NCBI RefSeq assembly: GCF_029714405.1
Contig: NZ_CP121650.1
Span: 8,995,001-9,059,000 of the forward strand
Origin: Bradyrhizobium sp. CB82
GTDB taxonomy: Bacteria > Pseudomonadota > Alphaproteobacteria > Rhizobiales > Xanthobacteraceae
Length of the DNA stretch: 64,000 nt
Reading direction: 5' to 3'
Each line of letters starts with the position of its first letter. The first letter of the stretch is position 1. The position numbers and the translations under genes were made by a program. The notes beneath the pieces were generated by a model. It searched no databases and had not been told where the DNA came from. It saw only the letters and a program-made list of their open reading frames with translations. Positions 53,583-63,692 of the stretch are shown piece after piece.

Positions 53583-54743
53583 GTGTCCCGTTTACGGCTC
53601 CTGGCGCTACTACCTTTAGCTGCCGCTCTCGGCGGCTGCGACTTCATCGTGCTTGCGCCGGCCGGTGATATCGCAGCGCAACAGCGCGACCTCGTCATCA
53701 TCTCCACCGTGCTCATGCTGCTGATCGTCGTGCCCGTGATGGCGCTGACGGTGCTGTTCGCCTGGCGCTACCGCGAGGCCAACAAAGCCGCGCGCTACGA
53801 GCCCGAATGGGACCACTCGACCAAGCTCGAACTGGTGATCTGGTCGGCGCCGCTGCTGATCATCATCTGCCTGGGCGCGCTGACCTGGATGGGCACGCAT
53901 CTGCTCGACCCCTATCGTTCGCTCGACCGCATCGCCGCCAATCAGCGGGTCGATGAGGCGACCGTGCCGCTCGAGGTCGATGTCGTCGCGCTCGACTGGA
54001 AGTGGCTCTTCATCTATCGCGACTACGGCATCGCCACCGTCAACGAGCTCGCGGCTCCCGTCGATCGCCCGATCGACTTCCGTATCACCGCCTCGACGGT
54101 GATGAACTCGTTCTACATCCCCGCGCTCGCCGGCCAGATCTATGCGATGCCGGGCATGGAAACCAAGCTCCACGCCGTGGTCAACCACGCCGGCACTTAT
54201 AAGGGCTTTTCGGCGAACTACTCCGGCGCCGGCTTCTCCGGCATGCACTTTGCCTTCCACGGCCTCGACGACAAGGGCTTTGGCGAGTGGATCGCGAAGG
54301 CAAAAGCCGCCGGCGGCACGCTCGGCCGCAGCGAATATCTCCAGCTCGAGAAGCCGACCCAGAACGAGCCGGTGCGCCGCTTCGCCAGCATCGATGCCGA
54401 TCTCTACCGCCTCATCCTCAACATGTGCGTCGAGCCCGGCAAGATGTGCATGAGCGAGATGATGGCGATCGACGCCAAGGGTGGCGCCGGCCATGAAGGG
54501 CTGAACAACACCCTGCCGCTCACCTATGACAAATACGCCCGCCGCGGCACCGCGCTCGGACCCGAGCCGATCTTCGTGGCCGGCACCTGCACGCCGGATG
54601 CTCCGCAGGGACAGACCACCGCCGCGACCAAGGCCCCCACCGACACCTCGCCGCTGCTCGGCGCCGGGTTGAAGCGGCCGACCTTCACGCCGCTCAAGTC
54701 GACGTCCTTCTTCCTCGGCCAGCGTCCGAAATCAGACTCCTGA
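53583..54743 (+). CDS. cyoA: Cytochrome bo-type ubiquinol oxidase subunit II
   Basis: 386 residues from GTG 53583 ([19 protein letters not shown]), a lipoprotein signal with lipobox LGGC. Two membrane helices follow ([39 protein letters not shown]). The periplasmic cupredoxin domain has [19 protein letters not shown]. Instead of the CuA-ligating Cys motif, it has [15 protein letters not shown], so it is a quinol oxidase rather than cytochrome c oxidase. It is the first of a tight operon with cyoB 10 bp downstream. Confidence 0.94.
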   Translation: MSRLRLLALLPLAAALGGCDFIVLAPAGDIAAQQRDLVIISTVLMLLIVVPVMALTVLFAWRYREANKAARYEPEWDHSTKLELVIWSAPLLIIICLGALTWMGTHLLDPYRSLDRIAANQRVDEATVPLEVDVVALDWKWLFIYRDYGIATVNELAAPVDRPIDFRITASTVMNSFYIPALAGQIYAMPGMETKLHAVVNHAGTYKGFSANYSGAGFSGMHFAFHGLDDKGFGEWIAKAKAAGGTLGRSEYLQLEKPTQNEPVRRFASIDADLYRLILNMCVEPGKMCMSEMMAIDAKGGAGHEGLNNTLPLTYDKYARRGTALGPEPIFVAGTCTPDAPQGQTTAATKAPTDTSPLLGAGLKRPTFTPLKSTSFFLGQRPKSDS

Positions 54744-54753
54744 GAGAGCACGC

Positions 54754-56760
54754 ATGTCTACCAATCCTGATCTCATCAAGCTCGTCTTCGGACGGCTCAG
54801 TCTCGAATCGCTGCCGCTGCACGAGCCGATCGTCGTCGGCACCTTTGGGGTGGTTGCGCTCGGCGGCCTCACGCTGCTCGCCGGCCTGACCTATTTCCGC
54901 CTGTGGGGCTATCTGTGGCGCGAGTGGTTCACCACCGTCGACCACAAGCGCATCGGCATCATGTACATGATCCTCGGCATCGTCATGCTGCTGCGCGGCT
55001 TTGCCGACGCCCTTATGATGCGCCTCCAGCAGGCGATCGCCTTCGGCGGCTCGGACGGCTATCTCAACGCCCATCACTACGACCAGGTCTTCACCGCCCA
55101 CGGCGTGATCATGATCTTCTTCGTGGCGATGCCGTTCGTCACAGGCCTGATGAACTACGTCGTGCCGCTCCAGATCGGCGCGCGCGACGTGTCGTTCCCG
55201 TTCCTGAACAATTTCAGCTTCTGGATGACGGTCGGCGGCGCGGTGCTGGTGATGATGTCGCTGTTCATCGGCGAATTCGCCCGCACGGGCTGGCTCGCTT
55301 ACCCGCCGCTGTCGAACATCGGCTACAGTCCCGACGTCGGCGTCGACTATTACATATGGGCACTGCAAGTCGCAGGCGTCGGCACGACCTTATCCGGCAT
55401 CAACCTGATCTGCACCATCGTCAAGCTGCGCGCGCCGGGCATGAGCATGATGAAGATGCCCGTCTTCACCTGGACCTCGCTCTGCACCAACGTGCTGATC
55501 GTCGCCTCCTTCCCGGTGCTGACCGTCGTGCTCGCGCTGCTCTCGCTCGACCGCTATATCGGCACCAACTTCTTCACCAGCGACTTCGGCGGCAGCCCGA
55601 TGATGTATGTGAACCTGATCTGGATCTGGGGCCATCCCGAAGTCTACATCCTGGTCCTGCCCGCGTTCGGCATCTTCTCCGAGGTGACCTCGACCTTCTC
55701 GGGCAAGCGGCTGTTCGGCTACACCTCGATGGTCTACGCCACCGTGGTCATCACCATCCTGTCGTACCTGGTCTGGCTGCACCACTTCTTCACGATGGGA
55801 TCGGGCGCCAGCGTCAACTCCTTCTTCGGCATCACCACGATGATCATCTCGATCCCGACGGGCGCGAAGATGTTCAACTGGCTGTTCACGATGTATCGCG
55901 GCCGCATCCGCTTCGAATTGCCGATGATGTGGACGGTCGCGTTCATGCTGACCTTCGTGATCGGCGGCATGACAGGCGTGCTGCTCGCTGTTCCCCCGGC
56001 CGACTTCGTGCTGCACAACAGCCTGTTCCTGATCGCGCACTTCCACAACGTCATCATCGGCGGCGTGGTGTTCGGCGTGTTCGCCGGCATCGGCTACTGG
56101 TTCCCGAAGGCGTTCGGCTTCAGGCTCGATCCGTTCTGGGGCAAGCTGTCGTTCTGGTTCTGGGTCACCGGCTTCTATCTCGCCTTCATGCCGCTCTATG
56201 TGCTCGGGCTGATGGGCGTGACCCGCCGCCTGCGCGTGTTCGACGATCCGTCCCTCCAGATCTGGGTCGTCATCGCCGCGATCGGTGCCGGCCTCGTCTT
56301 CCTCGGCATCCTCTGCATGCTCATGCAGTTCGCCGTCAGCATCCTCCGGCGCGAAGCGCTCAAGGATGTCACCGGCGATCCCTGGGATGCGCGCACGCTG
56401 GAATGGGCGACCTCCTCGCCGCCGCCGGACTACAACTTCGCCTTCACCCCCGTCGTTCACGACAACGACGCGTGGTGGGACATGAAGCGCCGCGGCTACA
56501 AGCGTCCGCTCGCCGGCTTCAAGCCGATCCACATGCCCAGCAACACCGGCACGGGCATCATCCTCGCCGGTCTCTCGACCGCGATGGCGTTCGGCCTGAT
56601 CTGGTACATCTGGTGGCTCGCCGCGCTAAGCTTCGTTGCGCTGCTCGCGGTCGCGATCGGCCACACCTTCAACTATCACCGCGACTACGACATCCCGGCC
56701 GACCACGTCGTCCGGACCGAGGAAGCGCGGACCAAGCTGCTCGCCGGAGCCCAAGCATGA
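54754..56760 (+). CDS. cyoB: Cytochrome bo-type ubiquinol oxidase subunit I
   Basis: 668 residues, heme-copper oxidase catalytic subunit. Recognisable motifs are the low-spin heme region [17 protein letters not shown], the HPEVY motif in [14 protein letters not shown] with the His-Tyr cross-link, [13 protein letters not shown] with two CuB His, and [12 protein letters not shown] near helix X with the axial His. It reduces O2 to water while pumping protons, taking electrons from ubiquinol. The stop overlaps the cyoC start (ATGA). Confidence 0.96.
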   Translation: MSTNPDLIKLVFGRLSLESLPLHEPIVVGTFGVVALGGLTLLAGLTYFRLWGYLWREWFTTVDHKRIGIMYMILGIVMLLRGFADALMMRLQQAIAFGGSDGYLNAHHYDQVFTAHGVIMIFFVAMPFVTGLMNYVVPLQIGARDVSFPFLNNFSFWMTVGGAVLVMMSLFIGEFARTGWLAYPPLSNIGYSPDVGVDYYIWALQVAGVGTTLSGINLICTIVKLRAPGMSMMKMPVFTWTSLCTNVLIVASFPVLTVVLALLSLDRYIGTNFFTSDFGGSPMMYVNLIWIWGHPEVYILVLPAFGIFSEVTSTFSGKRLFGYTSMVYATVVITILSYLVWLHHFFTMGSGASVNSFFGITTMIISIPTGAKMFNWLFTMYRGRIRFELPMMWTVAFMLTFVIGGMTGVLLAVPPADFVLHNSLFLIAHFHNVIIGGVVFGVFAGIGYWFPKAFGFRLDPFWGKLSFWFWVTGFYLAFMPLYVLGLMGVTRRLRVFDDPSLQIWVVIAAIGAGLVFLGILCMLMQFAVSILRREALKDVTGDPWDARTLEWATSSPPPDYNFAFTPVVHDNDAWWDMKRRGYKRPLAGFKPIHMPSNTGTGIILAGLSTAMAFGLIWYIWWLAALSFVALLAVAIGHTFNYHRDYDIPADHVVRTEEARTKLLAGAQA

Positions 56761-57386
56761 CGATTGCAGTCAAACCCGACCAGGCCGCCGAGCCGGTCTT
56801 CTATCTCGTCGACGAACATCCGCACCCGGAAGGCTGGAGCACGCCGCTCGGCTTCTGGATCTATCTGATGAGCGACTGCCTCATCTTTGCGATCCTGTTT
56901 GCGACCTTCGGCGTGCTCGGCGGCAACTACGCCGCCGGTCCCGCGCCGAAAGATCTGTTCGACCTGTCGCTGGTCGCGGTCAACACTTCGATGCTGCTGC
57001 TGTCGTCGATCACCTACGGTTTTGCGATGCTGACGATGCAGCAGAACCGGGTCGCCGCGACGCAGGCCTGGCTCGCGATCACCGGCCTGTTCGGCCTCGC
57101 CTTCATCGGCATCGAGCTCTCCGAGTTCGCCCACATGATCCATGAGGGCGCTACCCCACAGCGCAGCGCTTTCCTGTCGTCGTTCTTCACGCTGGTCGGC
57201 ACCCACGGCCTGCACGTCAGCTGCGGTCTGATCTGGCTGATGACGCTGATGACGCAGGTCGCCCGCTTCGGCCTCATCGAGGCGAACCGCCGCCGGCTGA
57301 TGTGCCTGTCGATGTTCTGGCACTTCCTCGACGTGGTTTGGATCGGCGTCTTTACCTTTGTCTATCTGATGGGAATGCTGCGATGA
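56757..57386 (+). CDS. cyoC: Cytochrome bo-type ubiquinol oxidase subunit III
   Basis: 209 residues with five hydrophobic helices ([40 protein letters not shown], ending [15 protein letters not shown]). [39 protein letters not shown] and [10 protein letters not shown] are subunit III motifs. Overlaps both cyoB and cyoD by 4 nt, so the complex is translationally coupled. Inner membrane. Confidence 0.95.
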   Translation: MTIAVKPDQAAEPVFYLVDEHPHPEGWSTPLGFWIYLMSDCLIFAILFATFGVLGGNYAAGPAPKDLFDLSLVAVNTSMLLLSSITYGFAMLTMQQNRVAATQAWLAITGLFGLAFIGIELSEFAHMIHEGATPQRSAFLSSFFTLVGTHGLHVSCGLIWLMTLMTQVARFGLIEANRRRLMCLSMFWHFLDVVWIGVFTFVYLMGMLR

Positions 57387-57760
57387 AAACCGAAGCTCAC
57401 GCCGCCCACGCGGCCGATCATCATCACGAGGCGCATGCACACGGCTCGCTCTCGACCTATCTCCTGGGCTTCGTGCTCTCGGTCGTGCTCACCGCGATTC
57501 CGTTCTGGCTGGTCATGGGCGGCGCGCTTCCCAACAAGCACGTCACCGCGCTCGCGATCATGGCCTTCGCGGTGGTCCAGATCGTCGTGCACATGATCTA
57601 CTTCCTGCACATGAACACCAAGGCCGAGGACGGCTGGAGCATGATGGCGATGATCTTCACCATCGTCATGGTCGTGATCGCGCTGTCCGGCTCGCTGTGG
57701 GTGATGAATCACCTCAACGGCAACATGATGCCGGTCCACCAGATGAGCGGAATGAAGTGA
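57383..57760 (+). CDS. cyoD: Cytochrome bo-type ubiquinol oxidase subunit IV
   Basis: 125 residues. A His-rich N-terminus (HAAHAADHHHEAHAHG) precedes three helices (SLSTYLLGFVLSVVLTAIPF, ALAIMAFAVVQIVVHMIYFL, MMAMIFTIVMVVIALSGSLW). YFLHMNTKAEDGW is characteristic of CyoD. The His run is longer than usual and could bind metal. Confidence 0.94.
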   Translation: MKTEAHAAHAADHHHEAHAHGSLSTYLLGFVLSVVLTAIPFWLVMGGALPNKHVTALAIMAFAVVQIVVHMIYFLHMNTKAEDGWSMMAMIFTIVMVVIALSGSLWVMNHLNGNMMPVHQMSGMK

Positions 57761-58599
57761 GTGCGGCCGTGAGACACGAGGGATGGAATACGCGCAGGCT
57801 CACCAGGGCAGCGCGCCCGTCCCCGTGGCTCACGACGCTCTCTCTCATCGCCATTGCTATCCTGATCGGTCTCGGCGTCTGGCAGATCGAGCGGCGCGCC
57901 TGGAAGCTGGCGCTGATCGACCGCGTCGAGCAGCGCGTCCATGCCGCTCCGACCTCCCTGCCCTCTCCCACGGTCTGGCCCGCTGTCACGGCCGCGAGCG
58001 ACGAATACCGTCACGTCAGCGTCACCGGCCGCCTGCTGAACGACCAGGAGACGCTGGTCAAGGCCGTGACCGAGGAAGGCCCCGGCTTCTGGGTGCTGAC
58101 GCCGCTTCAGCGCGACAGCGGCGCGCTGGTCCTGATCAATCGCGGCTTCGTGCCGGCTGACAAGCGCGATCCCGCGACGCGGCCGGAAGCCAATGCGCCC
58201 CATGCGATCGAAATCACCGGTCTCCTGCGCATGACGGAGCCGAGGGGCGGCTTCCTGCGCGACAACGATCCCGTGCATCACCGCTGGTTCTCGCGCGACG
58301 TCGCGGCGATTGCCGCGGCGCGCCGCCTTGGTGCGGTCGCGCCCTTCTTCATCGATGCCGACGCCGCGCCCAACGCCAGCGTCTATCCGATCGGCGGATT
58401 GACCGTGATCCGCTTTCCCAATAACCACCTGATTTACGCGCTGACATGGTTTGCGCTGGCCTTTATGCTGGCTGGTAGACTTTTCGTCACATTCGGCGGC
58501 GGGCTGTTTCGTCGCAGGCGCTTTGTCCACGAAGGGGCCGGCGAGACCGCCGCCCGCGGGACGGGATCAGATGCTGGAACGATCGTCGAGCCGACCTGA
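57757..58599 (+). CDS. SURF1 family oxidase biogenesis protein
   Basis: 280 residues from GTG 57757 (GTGA overlap with cyoD). Two membrane helices flank a large periplasmic domain: LTTLSLIAIAILIGLGVWQ at the N-terminus and YALTWFALAFMLAGRLFV at the C-terminus. GLGVWQIERRAWKLALI and LINRGFVPADKRDP are SURF1 signatures. It helps insert heme into oxidase subunit I. Overlaps the sensor kinase start by 29 nt. Confidence 0.92.
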   Translation: MSAAVRHEGWNTRRLTRAARPSPWLTTLSLIAIAILIGLGVWQIERRAWKLALIDRVEQRVHAAPTSLPSPTVWPAVTAASDEYRHVSVTGRLLNDQETLVKAVTEEGPGFWVLTPLQRDSGALVLINRGFVPADKRDPATRPEANAPHAIEITGLLRMTEPRGGFLRDNDPVHHRWFSRDVAAIAAARRLGAVAPFFIDADAAPNASVYPIGGLTVIRFPNNHLIYALTWFALAFMLAGRLFVTFGGGLFRRRRFVHEGAGETAARGTGSDAGTIVEPT

Positions 58600-59968
58600 G
58601 AAGGAAGAGCTCTCTCTCGGACATGACGCGGCTGCGCTTCCCGCGCAGGCCGACGGCCGCACCGACCTGACCGCAACGTCCCTGCCCTCACCGACCGACG
58701 ACGAGACCAACCGCAAGAACATGGCGCTGCTGATCCAGCTGCGCTGGACCGCGGTCGTCGGCCAGATCGTCACGATCGGCGCAGCGCATTTCGGGCTCGG
58801 CATCGAGCTGCCGCTCACGCGGATGGGTGCGGTGATCTCGGCGCTGGTGCTGCTCAACATTTCGAGCCTGGTCTGGGTGCGCCACCGCGCCGCGATCACC
58901 AACAACGAGCTGCTGGTCGCGCTGATGCTCGACGTCGCAGCGCTCACGGCCCAGCTTTACCTCAGCGGCGGCGCCACCAATCCCTTCACCTCGCTGTTCC
59001 TGTTGCAGGTGACGCTGGGCGCGGTGCTGCTCGATGCCCGCTCGACCTGGTCGCTGGTGGCACTGACCTGCGCCGCCTTCGTCTGGCTGACGCTCGCCTA
59101 CCGGCCGCTGGACCTGCCGCAGAACCCCCTGAGCGACACCTACAGCCTGACCGTCGTCGGCATGCTCGTTGGCTTTGCGCTCAACGCCGTGCTGCTGGTG
59201 GTGTTCGTGACCCGCATCAACCGGAACCTTCGCGATCGTGACGCGCATCTGGCGGCGCTGCGCCAGCATGCAGCCGAGCAGGACCACATCGTCCGCATGG
59301 GCCTGCTCGCCTCGGGCGCGGCGCATGAACTCGGCACCCCGCTCGCCTCGCTCTCGGTCATCCTCAACGACTGGCGCCGGATGCCGGAGCTCGCCGGCCG
59401 CGAGGAGCTCGCCGAGGACCTCGCCGAAATGGAGACCTCGCTGCAGCGCTGCAAGTCGATCGTGACCGGGATCCTGGTCTCCACCGGCGAAGCCCGCGGA
59501 GAGGGATCGGCGCCGACGACGGTGGCCGCGTTCCTGACCGCGCTGGTGGAGGAATGGCGCAACGCGCGCTCGGCGCGCACGCTCTACTTCACCAACACCT
59601 TCGGCGAGGACATCGCGATCGTCTCCGACATTGCGCTGAAGCAGGTGATCTTCAACGTGCTCGACAACGCCTACGAGGTCTCGCGCGAGTGGGTCGAGCT
59701 CCTGGCGGAGCGCGAGGACGACAAGCTCGTGCTGTCGATCAGCGACCGCGGCCCGGGCTTCGTGCCCGAAATGCTGGCGCAGCTCGGAAAACCCTACCAG
59801 TCGAGCAAGGGACGCGCCGGCGGCGGGCTTGGCCTGTTCCTGGTGGTGAACGTCGTGCGCAAGCTCGGGGGCACGGTGACGGCCGAGAACCACAGGAAGC
59901 GCGGCGCCACGGTGCGGCTCGTGCTGCCGCTCTCCACGCTTGCCATCGGAGGCGGTTTTGACGCCTGA
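58571..59968 (+). CDS. regB: Redox sensor histidine kinase RegB/PrrB-type
   Basis: 465 residues. Six hydrophobic helices (about 50-225) include GGATNPFTSLFLLQV, the quinone-binding GGxxNPF box of RegB. His252 in SGAAHELGTPLASL is the autophosphorylation site, and QRCKSIV carries the conserved redox-active Cys. The C-terminal ATPase domain has NVLDNAYEVS (N-box), DRGPGFVPEM (G1) and GGGLGLFLVVNVV (G2). It should sense the quinone pool or oxygen and phosphorylate RegA. Encoded directly behind the quinol oxidase it is likely to regulate. Confidence 0.93.
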   Translation: MLERSSSRPEKEELSLGHDAAALPAQADGRTDLTATSLPSPTDDETNRKNMALLIQLRWTAVVGQIVTIGAAHFGLGIELPLTRMGAVISALVLLNISSLVWVRHRAAITNNELLVALMLDVAALTAQLYLSGGATNPFTSLFLLQVTLGAVLLDARSTWSLVALTCAAFVWLTLAYRPLDLPQNPLSDTYSLTVVGMLVGFALNAVLLVVFVTRINRNLRDRDAHLAALRQHAAEQDHIVRMGLLASGAAHELGTPLASLSVILNDWRRMPELAGREELAEDLAEMETSLQRCKSIVTGILVSTGEARGEGSAPTTVAAFLTALVEEWRNARSARTLYFTNTFGEDIAIVSDIALKQVIFNVLDNAYEVSREWVELLAEREDDKLVLSISDRGPGFVPEMLAQLGKPYQSSKGRAGGGLGLFLVVNVVRKLGGTVTAENHRKRGATVRLVLPLSTLAIGGGFDA

Positions 59969-60491
59969 GCAGTCCCTGATCATCGTCGAGGACGATTCCG
60001 GTTTTGCGCGTACGCTGAAGCGCTCATTCGAGCGCCGCGGCTATTCTGTCGTGGTCGCGGCCTCGATCGAAGAGGTCCGGAAGGAGCTCGAGGACAAGTC
60101 ATTCGGCCGCGCCGTCGTCGATCTCAAGCTCGGGGGGGCCTCGGGACTTGCCTGCGTCGAGCTGCTGCACAGCCATGATCCCGACATGCTGATCGTGGTG
60201 CTCACGGGCTTTGCCAGCATCGCCACCGCGGTGGAGGCGATCAAGCTCGGGGCCTGCCACTATCTCGCAAAGCCCTCCAACACCGACGACATCGAAGCCG
60301 CGTTCCAGAGAGCTGAAGGCAACGCCGATGTCGCCCTGGACGCGCGCCCCACCTCGATCAAGACGCTGGAATGGGAGCGTATCCACCAGACGCTGATCGA
60401 GACGGATTTCAACATCTCGGAAGCCGCACGGCGGCTCGGCATGCACCGCCGCACACTGGCGAGAAAGCTCGAGAAGCGGCCGGTGAAGTGA
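59958..60491 (+). CDS. regA: Redox response regulator RegA/PrrA-type
   Basis: About 177 residues from TTG 59958, chosen over ATG 59940 because GGAGG lies 5-6 nt upstream of the TTG. The receiver domain starts LIIVEDDSGFARTLKRSFER; the phosphoacceptor Asp is in AVVDLKLGGASGL. The C-terminal Fis-type helix-turn-helix is FNISEAARRLGMHRRTLARK, ending KRPVK. Together with regB it forms a global redox two-component system. In this family it activates respiration and other redox pathways when quinones are reduced. Confidence 0.92.
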   Translation: MTPEQSLIIVEDDSGFARTLKRSFERRGYSVVVAASIEEVRKELEDKSFGRAVVDLKLGGASGLACVELLHSHDPDMLIVVLTGFASIATAVEAIKLGACHYLAKPSNTDDIEAAFQRAEGNADVALDARPTSIKTLEWERIHQTLIETDFNISEAARRLGMHRRTLARKLEKRPVK

Positions 60492-60514
60492 GGGCGTCTC
60501 CATCGCCGTGATTT

Positions 60515-60547
60515 GTGTGGTGGGTTAGCCGAACGCGTAACCCACCA
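60515..60547. repeat. Perfect inverted repeat TGGTGGGTTA...TAACCCACCA
   Basis: Ten-base perfect stem (60518-60527 with 60538-60547) around the loop GCCGAACGCG. A degenerate partner GGCGGGTTGCGC...CTAACC follows at about 60575-60595. It resembles the GGTGGGTTAG repeat common in Bradyrhizobium intergenic DNA. Confidence 0.7.
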
Positions 60548-60620
60548 CTGCTTCCAGGATTGCGGGGCGAAGTTGGCGGGTTGCGCTTCGCTAACCTTGC
60601 TGCGTCATAAACGCTCTAAC

Positions 60621-60722
60621 TCCTCATCCTGAGGAGCTTGCGAAGCAAGCGTCTCGAAGGATGGGGGCCACAGGCGGGGGCCTCATGGTTCGAGACGCGC
60701 TTCGCGCTCCTCACCATGAGGG
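60621..60722. repeat. TCATCCTGAGG palindromic repeat, copy 2
   Basis: TCCTCATCCTGAGGAGCTTG, then GTCTCGAAGGATGG, then the closing arm TCGAGACGCG...CTCACCATGAGGG. Same family as 46222-46330. Confidence 0.8.
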
Positions 60723-60849
60723 TTAGGGACACAGTAAGGCTAATCTACCCTACACGGCTGATGACCTCCAACGGAAGTATAACTAGACTTATCATTCATT
60801 GCGGCTGCCGACGTCTGCGCTGCAAAGGCCCACGCGAGGAGACCGCCCC

Positions 60850-62265
60850 GTGACCACGCTTGTCGAGCGCCTTGACCTCTCCGCCGTATTGCCGCGTCCG
60901 CGCCGCCGGCGCGATACCGAAACCGTCGAGTTCGCCCAGGCCGCGCTGGCGGCAGCCAAGCAGGAAGGCCTGCGACTGGCCGTGCAGACGCGTTATGTCG
61001 CGCTCGCGGTGATCGCCTGCCTGCTGCTGATCATCAATCCGGCATGGGAGCAATTCTACTATGTGGTGCTGCTTGGCCTGTTTGCGCTGATCGGCTGGGC
61101 CCAGGTCAGGATTGGACGGGTCGGCGTGTCCCGGGCGGAGCTTGCGCTGCTGTTCTGCGACCTCGCGCTGCTGACGTTCATCCTCGTCGTGCCGAATCCC
61201 TTCAGCTCCGCGCACTGGCCGGTGGCGATGCAATTCCATTTCGGCAACTTCATCTATTTCTTCGTGATGCTGTCCGGAGCGACGCTGGCCTATTCCTGGC
61301 GCACGGTCATCGCGGTGGGAACGTGGACTGCGGCGCTCTGGATGATCGGCGTCGCCTGGGTGTGGTGGCAGCCGGATCGCGCTCCCGAGCTGACGGCCCG
61401 CATCGCCGCCGCGGTCGGCAGCGACCACAATCTGTTTCGGCTGATCTCGCCGAGCTCGATCAGCCTCGGCGGACGTATCCAGGAGATCGTCGTGTTCATG
61501 ATCGTCGCGGTGACGCTCGCGATCGCGGTGCGCCGCAGCAATGATCTGCTGATCCGCCATGCCGCGGTGGAGCGCGAGCGCGGCAATCTTGCGCGCTATT
61601 TTTCGCCGAACGTGGTCGAGGAGTTGTCGAAGCATGACGAGCCGCTGAAGCAGGTGCGCACGCAGAACGTCGCGGTGTTGTTCGTCGACATCGTCGGCTT
61701 CACGGCCTTTGCCGACGCGCGCACGCCGGAAGACGTCGTGCGCACCTTGCGCGAATTCCACGCGCTGATGGAGCAGGAGGTATTCGGTCACAGCGGCACG
61801 CTGGACAAATATCTCGGCGACGGCCTGATGGCGACGTTCGGCACGCCCTTCGTCGGCAAGGCCGACGCCATCAACGCGCTACGCTGCGCCCAGGCGATGA
61901 TGGCGGCCGCCGATCGCTGGAACGAGCAACGCGGAGCGGCCGGCGAGCCTCCGATCCGCGTCAGCTTCGGCCTGCACTACGGCCCGGTCGTGCTCGGCGA
62001 TATCGGGGTGACCTGTCTCGAATTTGCAGTGATCGGCTCGACCGTAAACGCGGCAAGCCGGCTCGAAGCCTTGACCCGCACGCTCGGCTGCGCGCTGGTG
62101 GCGAGCGACGATCTCGTCAGGCGCGCCAGGATCGAGCTCGGCGAGACGGATGCGGCGTTTCGTCCGCTGAGAGCCCAGGCCCCGCAGATCGTCCGCGGCC
62201 TCGAGCAGCCGATCGCAATCTGGACGCAGGCGCGCGTGGCTTCAGGCACAGACATCGTCGCGTAG
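60850..62265 (+). CDS. Membrane adenylate/guanylate cyclase (class III)
   Basis: 471 residues from GTG 60850 (VTTLVERLDLSAVLPRP). Six hydrophobic helices (about 55-240) with a non-conserved N-terminal tail precede a class III nucleotide cyclase domain: NVAVLFVDIVGFTAFADART carries the first metal Asp, and DKYLGDGLMATFGTPFVG the second. CLEFAVIGSTVNAASRLE has the Asn/Arg pattern of the transition-state residues. It makes cAMP (or possibly cGMP) in response to a membrane-sensed signal. Cytoplasmic catalytic part. Confidence 0.92.
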   Translation: MTTLVERLDLSAVLPRPRRRRDTETVEFAQAALAAAKQEGLRLAVQTRYVALAVIACLLLIINPAWEQFYYVVLLGLFALIGWAQVRIGRVGVSRAELALLFCDLALLTFILVVPNPFSSAHWPVAMQFHFGNFIYFFVMLSGATLAYSWRTVIAVGTWTAALWMIGVAWVWWQPDRAPELTARIAAAVGSDHNLFRLISPSSISLGGRIQEIVVFMIVAVTLAIAVRRSNDLLIRHAAVERERGNLARYFSPNVVEELSKHDEPLKQVRTQNVAVLFVDIVGFTAFADARTPEDVVRTLREFHALMEQEVFGHSGTLDKYLGDGLMATFGTPFVGKADAINALRCAQAMMAAADRWNEQRGAAGEPPIRVSFGLHYGPVVLGDIGVTCLEFAVIGSTVNAASRLEALTRTLGCALVASDDLVRRARIELGETDAAFRPLRAQAPQIVRGLEQPIAIWTQARVASGTDIVA

Positions 62266-62300
62266 CGTACCGGCCGCAGCGCTACAGTCCGCCGGCGACG

Positions 62301-63299
62301 TCAACCCGATTTTCTGGCCTGGGCCCGTATGCCGGTCGGCGACTCGCCAAAACGCGCGTGAAACGATCGATTGAAATAGGAGATATCGGAAAATCCGGCC
62401 TCCAATGCGATGTCGGAAATCAATCGCGGGCTCGCAACCGGATCCGTGAGAAGCGCGAACGCTCGTTGCAGGCGCAACTCATTCACCTGAGCGGTAAACG
62501 ACGATCCCGAGGATTCGAGCAGCCGCTGCAGATAGCGCGGAGAGACGCCCTGGCTATGCGCAACTGTTTCCAGATTAAGTTCCGGATCGTCGAAATGGGC
62601 AGCGATGTAGTCCAATACGGCAGCCAGCCGCGTTGCCACAACCGCGCTGGCGTTGCTCTCGCCCGACAGGCGATCGCGGCTCAGCATCATTGCCGAAAGA
62701 TCATGAACATGCGTCGCCACCAGGCAACGCAAGTCGGCTGTGGCCAAACGAAGTTCGTCCCATAGCGGACGCATATAGCTCTTAATGAGACGCAAGGTGG
62801 TCTGCTCGCGCGGAATGAGCCGCATCGTCGGCTCGTCGATATCACTCAGGCGCGACGCAAGCTCGGCACGAGGGATTGCCAGAGCGAAGTAGCTTCCTTC
62901 CGCAAAGCTCACGCTGCCTTTGCTTCTGTGATGCACCGCGACGGCGTCGCCCGCGCGCAGGGCCACCTCCCGGCCGCGCTGAGCTACGACGCAGTCCTTC
63001 GTCATGTTTATGATGATGGCAATGGATCCATCAGCGTCGGCCGCATCGCATGTGCGGCTAAACTGAAGCGGCGATGAGGTGGCAGAAAACGTATTCAGCC
63101 CCGGCAGGACGCGCAACGTCGATCTGGCGTGAAATGGAACATCCGACAACGGCTCGATATCGACGCGAATGATCTTTTCGCCGAATTCCTCGCGCCACAT
63201 GGACAGGCGCCGTTGCTCGGGAAACTTGTCAGTCGAAAGTCGAAATGTTGCGAGTTCAGGCAAGCATTCCGACGTCTGGCGCTTTCCTGTTTCACTCAT
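62301..63299 (-). CDS. AraC family transcriptional regulator
   Basis: 332 residues from ATG 63299 (MSETGKRQTSECLPE), with GAGG about 10 nt upstream. The N-terminal AraC-binding-like domain spans about 20-190 (FPEQRRLSMWREEFGEKIIR, AVAVHHRSKGSVSFAEG). The C-terminal double helix-turn-helix is ETVAHSQGVSPRYLQRLLES and SDIALEAGFSDISYFNRSF, the classic second motif. Likely a positive regulator of an unlinked or nearby gene; the effector is unknown. Convergent with the cyclase gene. Confidence 0.93.
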   Translation of the reverse strand: MSETGKRQTSECLPELATFRLSTDKFPEQRRLSMWREEFGEKIIRVDIEPLSDVPFHARSTLRVLPGLNTFSATSSPLQFSRTCDAADADGSIAIIINMTKDCVVAQRGREVALRAGDAVAVHHRSKGSVSFAEGSYFALAIPRAELASRLSDIDEPTMRLIPREQTTLRLIKSYMRPLWDELRLATADLRCLVATHVHDLSAMMLSRDRLSGESNASAVVATRLAAVLDYIAAHFDDPELNLETVAHSQGVSPRYLQRLLESSGSSFTAQVNELRLQRAFALLTDPVASPRLISDIALEAGFSDISYFNRSFHARFGESPTGIRAQARKSG

Positions 63300-63692
63300 G
63301 GGCTTCGACCTCAAACGGGCCTCAACACCTCGCGAAGCAAGAGCGGAGTCGAGGCGAGAGATGCTGGAAAAATCCCTGCAGGCACCGAGTATGACGCGGC
63401 TCCAGGAGAGCGCCGAGGCATTTGCTGATTGAGTCGATTCCCAGAGCCACGTGAGGCGCTCCTTCGATCAGAACCCAGCGCCGGCAACCTGTTCAGCCGA
63501 ACGACAATCCGAGCGTGTTGACAATTCGCGCACCCGGTTTCAGTTCCGCCGTTCGCAATTGACCAAGAAGATCTGCCGTTCGTTTGCTAGTGTGACGAGT
63601 TACGGTGCGCAGGAAAAATAGCATAATTCAATTTGTCGTGGCGGGATGTGAGCTGGTTCACTCTTCGCGATAGCCGACGGAAGGAGATTGCC
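63300..63692. other. Intergenic region between divergent AraC regulator and small secreted protein
   Basis: About 390 bp without a convincing gene (an 87-codon ORF on the plus strand has no good start). It should carry the divergent promoters. The segment before 63693 has GGAAGGAGATTGCC, a strong ribosome-binding site for the small secreted protein. Confidence 0.45.

Larger units (their letters stand above)
60492..60849. other. Repeat-rich intergenic region downstream of regA
   Basis: 358 bp containing two repeat structures (60515-60547 and 60621-60722) and the leader of the cyclase gene, with GAGGAG 8 nt before its GTG. No gene is seen. The first hairpin, close to the regA stop, could double as a terminator, but it lacks a T-tract. 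Confidence 0.55.

Noticed and set aside
54903..57386. 827-codon plus-strand ORF overlapping cyoB
   Set aside because: The first two thirds is an out-of-frame shadow of cyoB, rich in Arg/His; only its last part, from ATG 56757, is real (cyoC).
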